From Viola odorata (lineage: Eukaryota > Streptophyta > Magnoliopsida > Malpighiales > Violaceae), in contig OY829541.1 in the NCBI GenBank assembly GCA_963691705.1, forward strand, positions 37,899,661-37,963,660: a stretch of DNA of 64,000 nt, written 5' to 3'. The notes beneath the pieces are model-generated. The model saw only the letters and a list, made by a program, of their open reading frames with translations. It did no database searches and was not told the DNA's origin. Each line of letters opens with the position of its first letter. Positions within the stretch are counted from its first letter, which is position 1. Shown here piece after piece: positions 57,890 through 64,000 of the stretch. The translations under genes and the position numbers were made by a program.

Positions 57890-60240
57890 AATAAAACCCT
57901 TGAGGTGACCCAGAATGAGTAGCTAAAATTATCATGCTTGGGAAATCTCTAAATGGCTTTTCGAGGGATCTGTTGCTTAGAAAAATTTGATCTTTGGTAC
58001 AAGCATACTTTAATCGGATGTCAACATCTTTCGTGTTTTGACCAAGCGGAAATTCTGAGCCCACTGTATCCATATTGGCCCAGGTAAAAGATCGCGCGGC
58101 TGAGCCCGAGAAAGCTGTCCTCCTTGTGTCCAAATTATTTGCAAGCGACGTGCTGCTCGGAAAAATCCCATTTTTGGTATGGAAAATATTCAATGTGTTA
58201 TGAATGTCTTTTGTGTTTTGTCCGAGAGGAAACTCTGATCCAATCATCTCCATTTTGGTCATGACAAAAGATTGCGCGGCTGAGGCCGAGTAGAGAAGTC
58301 ATCCTCACGCCTAAATTATTTCCGAGAGATCTGTCGCTCAAAATGCTCTGAAATTTGGTGTGGCCACACATCAATCTGTTGTGAACATCTTTCATGTTTT
58401 AGCCAAGTAGAAATTCTGAGCCCATTGTATCGATATCAGTCAAAACAAATGAGCATGTGGCTGAACGGATGATTTTGGAGGCCAAAAAATGATTTTGGAG
58501 CCGAAGCTAGAGGCATGCCACCAGAGATGGCTTTTCGCGGGCCTTGCTTTTGGCTGAGCTGCACTGCTCCAAAAATTTTGAAACTCGGTAGGGATACACT
58601 TCAATGTGTTACGAACATCTTTTGTGTTTTGGCCGAACGGAAATTCAGAGCCGAACGCATTCATATTGGCCGAGACAAAAGATCGCACGGCTAAGACCGA
58701 GAAAACTATCCTCCTTATGTCCAAATTATTTGTGAGCGATACGCTACTCAGTAAAATCCCATTTTTGTCATGGAAATTCTTCAAGATGTTATGAACATCT
58801 TTCGCGTTTTGGCCAAGTGGAAATTCCTAACCTATTGTGTTAATATTGGCCAAAATAAAAGAATGCGCAGCTGAGACCGAGTAGAGTAGCTATCCTCACG
58901 CCTAAATTATTTCCAAGAGATTTGTTGCCCCGAATGCTCTGAAATTTGGTGTGGAAATAATTCAATCTGTTGTGAACATCTTTCGTGTTTTGGTGGAAAA
59001 GAAATTCTGAGCCCATTGTATCGATATTGGCCAAAACAAAAGAGCGCGCGGCAGGGCAATATTTGAGAAAAGGAATTTGAAGCCGAAGCTAGCGGTATGC
59101 CACCATGGGCCAGACGTCATACCGCCAGAGATGGCTTTTCGTGGGCCTTGCTTTTGGCTGAGTTGCACTGCTCCGAAAATTCTGAAATTTCGTAGGGACA
59201 CACTTCAATGTGTTACGAACATCTTTCATGTTTTGGCCAAGTGAAAATTCTGAGCTGAACGCATTCATATTGGCCGAGACGAAAGATCGCACGGCTGAGA
59301 CCGAGAAAACTGTCCTCCTTATGTCAAAATTATTTGTGAGCGATGCGCTGCTCGGAAAAATCCCATTTTTGGCATGGAAACTCTTAAAGGTGTTATGAAC
59401 ATCTTTCGAGTTTTGGACAAGCGGCGGTTCCTAGTCCATCGTATTGATATTAGCCAAAACAAAAGAACGCGCAGCTGGGGCCGAGTAGAGCAGTTGTCCT
59501 CGAGTTTAGAATTTTTTTTTCTAGAGATTGGCTGCCCAGAACTTTCTGAAATTTGGCATGGGTGAACTTAAACATGTTGGAAACATCTTTCATGTTTTGG
59601 CCGATTGGACATTCCGAGTAAATAACGTTGATATTGGCAAAAACCAAAAGATCGCGCAGCTGAGCGGATGATTTTCGGAGGCCAAAAAAATGATTTTGAT
59701 GGGATTTGGAGCGAAGCTAGCGGCATGCCGCTAAGGGCCAGGCGGCATGCCGCTAGAGACAGGTTTGGGAGCCGATTGCGGCCTCCTTGGATGGAGCTAC
59801 GCTATTCCGAAAAGTCTGAAATTTGGTATGGATGAACTTCAACATGTTGGGAACATCTTTTGTTTTTTGGCCAAGTGTAAATTCCAAGTAAATCACGTTG
59901 ATATTGTCCAAAAAAAAATATCGCGCAGCTGAGACCGAGGAGCATCTGCCCCTGCGTTCTAATTTTTTTTGTAAGAGATTTGCTGTTGTGAAAATTATGA
60001 AATTTGGTAAGGGTGGAGTCTTATGTGTTATGAACGTTTTTCGTGTTTTGGTTGAGTGAAAATTTGGAGCCAAACGTATTCATATTGGCCGAGATAAAAG
60101 AGTGTGCAGCTGAAGCCAAAATAACTACCTCTTGCGTTCCGAATTTTTTTTGTGAGCGTGTTTTTTATTTCCAAGGTCAGTCCTTCGTGTGTTTTTTTTT
60201 GGTGGGCTTTATATATGGTTCATTTTTGGGGGAAGGTTGA
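57890..60240. repeat. 180-bp satellite-like array with trimeric higher-order structure
   Basis: A marker near GTTTTGGCCAAG recurs 11 times, at about 58,040, 58,220, 58,401, 58,631, 58,811, 58,992, 59,235, 59,415, 59,599, 59,869 and 60,051. Spacings are 180, 181, 230, 180, 181, 243, 180, 184, 270 and 182 bp. Every third unit is longer because it carries an extra block with GATGATTTTGGAGGCC and GCTAG(A/C)GGCATGCC. Minus-strand frames reading GSEFPLGQNTKDV repeatedly are repeat artefacts. Confidence 0.85.
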
Positions 60241-61340
60241 TTTGATTGTAGGCGATGGCCGTTCGATGTCTTTTGGATGTGTGAGAGAGAAACACATTTC
60301 GTAATCATCCGAATAACTACGAATTTTGTCATTGATATTTTTTCGTCCAAAAGGGGCTACAACCATTACAAGTTGATTAACTATCTAGATCTACCCAAAG
60401 CTAGTAGACAAAGTCTAGGAACATTGTTACATGGGGTAAAAGAAAAAAAATCTAAGCAACAGATGTTCTAATGACGCAATCTCTCCTTTTTGCATAACCA
60501 CTTCCTCTATCCCAATCTTGGCCGCAATATCGGAAATGAAAACCGGATTTCAACATATCCCCTCGTGCAACTTGATTCCCGAAACTTCTTCCCCCAAAAA
60601 GTATCATGTGCAGGCACTATCATTTGAACAAGCAGGATGGGTCTTGGGGAAAGTAAAATAGAGTTCCAGTATTAGTAATTTGCACAAAATGTGTTACTAG
60701 GTTCTTTACATGCATTACTAAAAAGGGTGCGGAAAGGAGAAAAAAACGTAGAAAATGTGGTAAACCAAGCCACGGTAAAACAAGTATGATGCACATGATG
60801 GGGGCTTTTGACGTCGACTAAAGTTCTAACGGCCTGAAGGTTCCCGACGATACCATAGAATGGTCCAAAAAGTGTCGTAGAGCGACCACCTATTCCTTCC
60901 CACGAACTCAGGTCACTTTCCAATCATTTACATAGGCCAATGATTGAATCATGTCAACCGAGTCCGCTTACCAGAATGGGGCCAACCGTCCGGCTAGCTT
61001 TAAGGGTTCGAGCGGGTTGGGTTTCATGAACATTACACAGGACTCGTGTCCCAAGGTGTCATTACTCCCCGTCCTAAACTTATTTGGTATGGCGACCCCT
61101 GGGTGTAGGGCCTATGCATGCAATGCGTGTGACAGTTGATCAAAGCAATAACAAATAGTCACGAAAATAGTTTATTAAAGCAAGTAAATAAATTAAAAAA
61201 AAACAAACAAACACCTTAAAAAAAACCGACTTCGACCCTACTACTCCCTAGTGAAGTCACCAAACTGTCGCACCCCCTTTTTCATTGAAAACGAGTTTAA
61301 GGTTCGGGACGGATGTTAAGCATAAATGGATGCTTCGCAT
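60241..61340. other. 5' untranslated region of the Ogre-like element
   Basis: No gene seen. The ACGATACCATA block near 60,850 is shared with 30,540. CCAATGATTGAATCATGTCAACCGAGTCCGCTTACC-like sequence occurs twice (60,930 and 61,630). Confidence 0.4.
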
Positions 61341-61358
61341 AATACAATGAAGTCGCCA
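61341..61358 (-). other. Possible primer-binding site, tRNA-Arg type
   Basis: The minus strand reads TGGCGACTTCATTG, similar to the TGGCGACTCC start reported for Ogre elements. It lies 660 bp left of the shared LTR segment, so either the LTR starts here and is truncated in the left copy, or this match is incidental. Confidence 0.3.
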
Positions 61359-62018
61359 CCCTATTTTTCTAAGGTTTAGGGAACCTAAGTGTCATGGCAT
61401 AAAAATAAAAAACTAAGGCACAATTGGTCTAAACCAAAGAACGAAGGTTCGAGCTCGTATTATGGACTCGGGAAGGTGTTAGGCACCCAAGTCACATCCT
61501 TAAAAAGGTTACCGGTAAAAAGGTGTTTGAAAATAGTTTTTGATATACAAAGATTTGTTTAATGATCGAAGCATGTCAACCAATTCTTCCCACGAACTCA
61601 AGTCACTTTCCAATCATTTACATAGGCCAACGATTGAATCATGTCAACAGAGTCCGCTTACCGAATTGGGACACTTTCTGATTATTTAAACATTTTTGAT
61701 GTGATTTGGCCCTCAAAGGTGACGTTACATCTTAGGGACATGTTATTTCCGATCGAGACACGAAGGACGGGGTTACCGTTTGTTCGTTATGCTAGAGCGG
61801 ACGTTTCCCCCCTTTATATCATTGGGCCATGCATGATTAATTAATTAATTACTATGTGATCCTAACATGGATAAACTATCATTGTACCATTTTCGTGAAT
61901 GCATATTACAAAGTGGGATTCGAAGCCATCATGCATAGCATATAACAAAGAAAATAATTAATTTCATGGCATTTAAAAGCAAGTGTCATAAACATGTAAA
62001 CATGTGGGTTTATTTTAT

Positions 62019-64000
62019 CATGCATACGATTATAAATTTTTTGGCATTTTTAAATAACATGTATACGAATAATATTTGCAAAAAGACATTGGATAAATAA
62101 AAAGAGACTTAGAGAGCTTACTTGCGTTGCGTGCTCTTGATCTTCCTTGCAAGTTAAGAGTGTTAGCAACGTTTTCGAAAATAATAAATAAGAAAAGCAC
62201 ATGCAAACACTTATTTAATTTACGATAAGTAAACAATTAATTAAATAAAACATGGCATAGCAAATAAACAAATCCTTTAAAACATGCAAGCATTTAATTA
62301 AATGGAATGTGGCATAAACAAATTATTTAAATCATGTAAGCATAGAAATAAATAAAGCATGGCGTAAATAAATCAATTAAATCATACAAGCATTTAATTA
62401 AATAAAACATGGTATAAACGCATTATTTAAATCATGTAATACAAGCATACAAATTATTCATGGCATATTAGTATGAAAATTGTTCATGGCATATACGAAA
62501 CAAATTATACATGGCATACGAAAATTATACATGGCATACGAAAATTATACATAGCATATACGAAAATAAGTGGGCCCCACAAGGGATTTTTGGACATTAA
62601 AAAATGGGCTTGGCTCAAATTTTAATTTTTAAAACATAGATGGGCCAAAGCCCATCACCTTTTCTTTCTCTTTTCTTTCCCGCCCAACTCCTTCTTCTTC
62701 CTTACCTTTCTTCTCCAACTCGCCAACCACCATGGCTAAAATCAAGTTCCAACACTTCAATAAAACTTACCCGAAATAGCCCCCATAATTATCATGGCAT
62801 AACGGTAGATCAAAGCAAGAAAAACAGCAAGCAAAATAACCCCAAAACAGTGGCAATTTCATACAGAAAGTTTGAGCTATTTAACATGCATATATAGTCA
62901 TTAATTAGCTAAAGCATTATGCAATTAAATTGAGGCAAGGAGAGCATAACTAACATGATATCAAAGCATTCTAAACATGTTTAAGCATTTAAATCATGCA
63001 TTAAAAGGAAAAAAGAAATTTAAAGAAAGCTAGAGAGAGAGGGAACTTACTTGTCCAAGAGAGCAATTTATCCAAGAAGGTAGTGCAAGAAATAGAGATT
63101 ATGAGGAGGATTTGGTGCCCTTATTTGGTGCTTGAAGCAAGCTATTTATAGAGAAAACTTACCCGAAATAGCCCCCATAATTATCATGGCATAACGGTAG
63201 ATCAAAGCAAGAAAAACAGCAAGCAAAATAACCCCAAAACAGTGGCATTTTCATACAGAAAGTTTGAGCTATTTAACATGCATATATAGTCATTAATTAG
63301 CTAAAGCATTATGCAATTAAATTGAGGCAAGGAGAGCATAACTAACATGATATCAAAGCATTCTAAACATGTTTAAGCATTTAAATCATGCATTAAAAGG
63401 AAAAACGAAATTTAAAGAAAGCTAGAGAGAGAGGGAATTTACTTATCCAGGAGAGCAATTTATCCAAGAAGGTAGTGCAAGAAATAGAGATTATGAGGAG
63501 GATTTGGTGCCCTTGATTTGGTGCTTGAAGCAAGCTATTTATAGAGAAAAATCAAGGTGGAGTCGATTTGCACATGTGGTTGCAAACCGACGGGGGATAT
63601 TTTTGGGAGGGTGATGATGAGCTAGGCCGGAATAATGAGCTAGCTAGGGTTTTTTTGTGGCCAAGAATGATCATAGGGGAGGTTGTAGTGATCTAGATGA
63701 GTTGGCTAAGAGGTGGAGGATTTACATGCATTTATGTGGTATTTATCCCATTTTTTGGCACGAACGGGATATTTTAGTACGAGCGAAATCGTACGAAAGT
63801 GAAAATAAATCCGAGCCGAGGGTACAACTATGTGTAGAAAAATAAGGCAAGAAAACTAATATACAGTGAAGAAATGCGAAAGTTGATTTAACGTATGTAT
63901 TTTCTCTTTCGGAAGTGTCAAAACGTTCGCGCGCAAAATAAATGTCCTTACGACAAAAATTGAACGAAACTGAACGCGGTGGCGTGAAAGAGAAAATTAG
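62019..64000 (-). repeat. 5' LTR of Ogre-like element (right copy, runs off window)
   Basis: It matches 34,632-36,170 in order, with a few percent substitutions and several indels. It contains an internal 392-bp duplication absent from the left LTR. It may extend left to about 61,359. Confidence 0.68.
62762..63545. repeat. 392-bp tandem duplication inside the right Ogre-like LTR
   Basis: AAAACTTACCCGAAATAGCC starts at 62,762 and again at 63,154, and each copy ends at GCTATTTATAGAGAAAA. The duplicated segment includes the minus-strand TATA box. Confidence 0.88.

Larger units (their letters stand above)
34632..64000 (-). mobile_element. Ogre-like, apparently gag-only element split by copy B
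   Basis: It is bounded by a 2-kb LTR at the left and a second LTR that runs off the window at the right. It carries a 3' tandem-repeat region (36,605-38,430), a gag split at 40,244/56,320 by copy B, and a long 5' region (57,700-61,360) dominated by a higher-order array. No protease, RT or integrase is found between the end of gag (39,949) and the 3' LTR. The orientation follows from gag and the PPT. Confidence 0.62.

Noticed and set aside
57888..59292. Minus-strand frames repeating GSEFPLGQNTKDV
   Set aside because: The peptide recurs because the 180-bp monomer recurs. Frames break at monomer borders and no start context is shared.
61080..61110. Plus-strand TGGCGACCCCTGGGTG, a possible PBS for a plus-strand element
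   Set aside because: No LTR end or gag follows on the plus strand. It may be a relic, but the evidence is too thin to annotate.

Overview
This 64-kb window looks like nuclear DNA of a flowering plant, probably a eudicot with a repeat-rich genome. I see no host gene, rRNA or tRNA gene and no CRISPR array. Nearly every base belongs to Ty3/gypsy LTR retrotransposons nested inside one another, with long tandem-repeat tracts between them. The evidence is plant-type LTRs (TATA boxes, TG...CA ends), primer-binding sites, Gag, protease, RT, two RNase H domains and integrase, spliceosomal-type introns, and Tat-, Athila-, chromovirus- and Ogre-like protein signatures.

Layout. (1) 1-12,892: copy A, a minus-strand Tat/Retand-like element whose 3' LTR lies left of the window. 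(2) 12,893-20,917: copy C, a diverged plus-strand relative of which only the 3' third and 3' LTR remain here; copy A appears to have inserted into it. (3) 20,918-24,077: an Athila-like fragment (pro, gag, PBS, part of an LTR), itself split by copy C. (4) 24,078-30,672: an Ogre-like remnant without pol, full of short tandem arrays. (5) 30,673-34,631: a chromovirus-like element (3' LTR, PPT, decayed pol) truncated on its 5' side. (6) 34,632-64,000: a second Ogre-like, apparently gag-only element with a 2-kb LTR at the left, a second LTR running off the right edge, and an array with trimeric higher-order structure. (7) 40,245-56,319: copy B, a full-length minus-strand Tat/Retand-like element (about 16 kb, both LTRs) sitting inside the gag of element 6.

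The most interesting system is carried by copies A, B and C. Between pol and the 3' LTR, on the strand opposite to gag-pol, each carries a block of up to four separate genes, called here a, b, c and d. Their order counted from the 3' LTR is always a-b-c-d. Genes c and d are paralogues of about 725-732 aa, with an N-terminal domain of the 'putative gypsy type transposon' kind and a C-terminal coiled coil. Both contain short spliceosomal-type introns at conserved positions and phases; joining the exons restores a 733-codon frame for d of copy B without any stop. Gene a (125-128 aa) is open in both copies that include it. Gene b is short, with a basic NLS-like stretch. Several of these genes have their own TATA box at a conserved distance from the start codon. 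Antisense extra ORFs are known from Tat-lineage elements. The four-gene layout, the intron conservation and the c/d paralogy are my reading of this sequence.

The gag-pol genes of copies A and B are broken: a protease deletion and a nonsense codon in A, three frameshifts and two nonsense codons in B. Neither copy should be autonomous. Many nonsense codons here are TGG-to-TAG or CGA-to-TGA changes, as expected from decay of methylated repeats. All frames, junctions and boundaries were read by eye, so exact ends may shift by a few bases.
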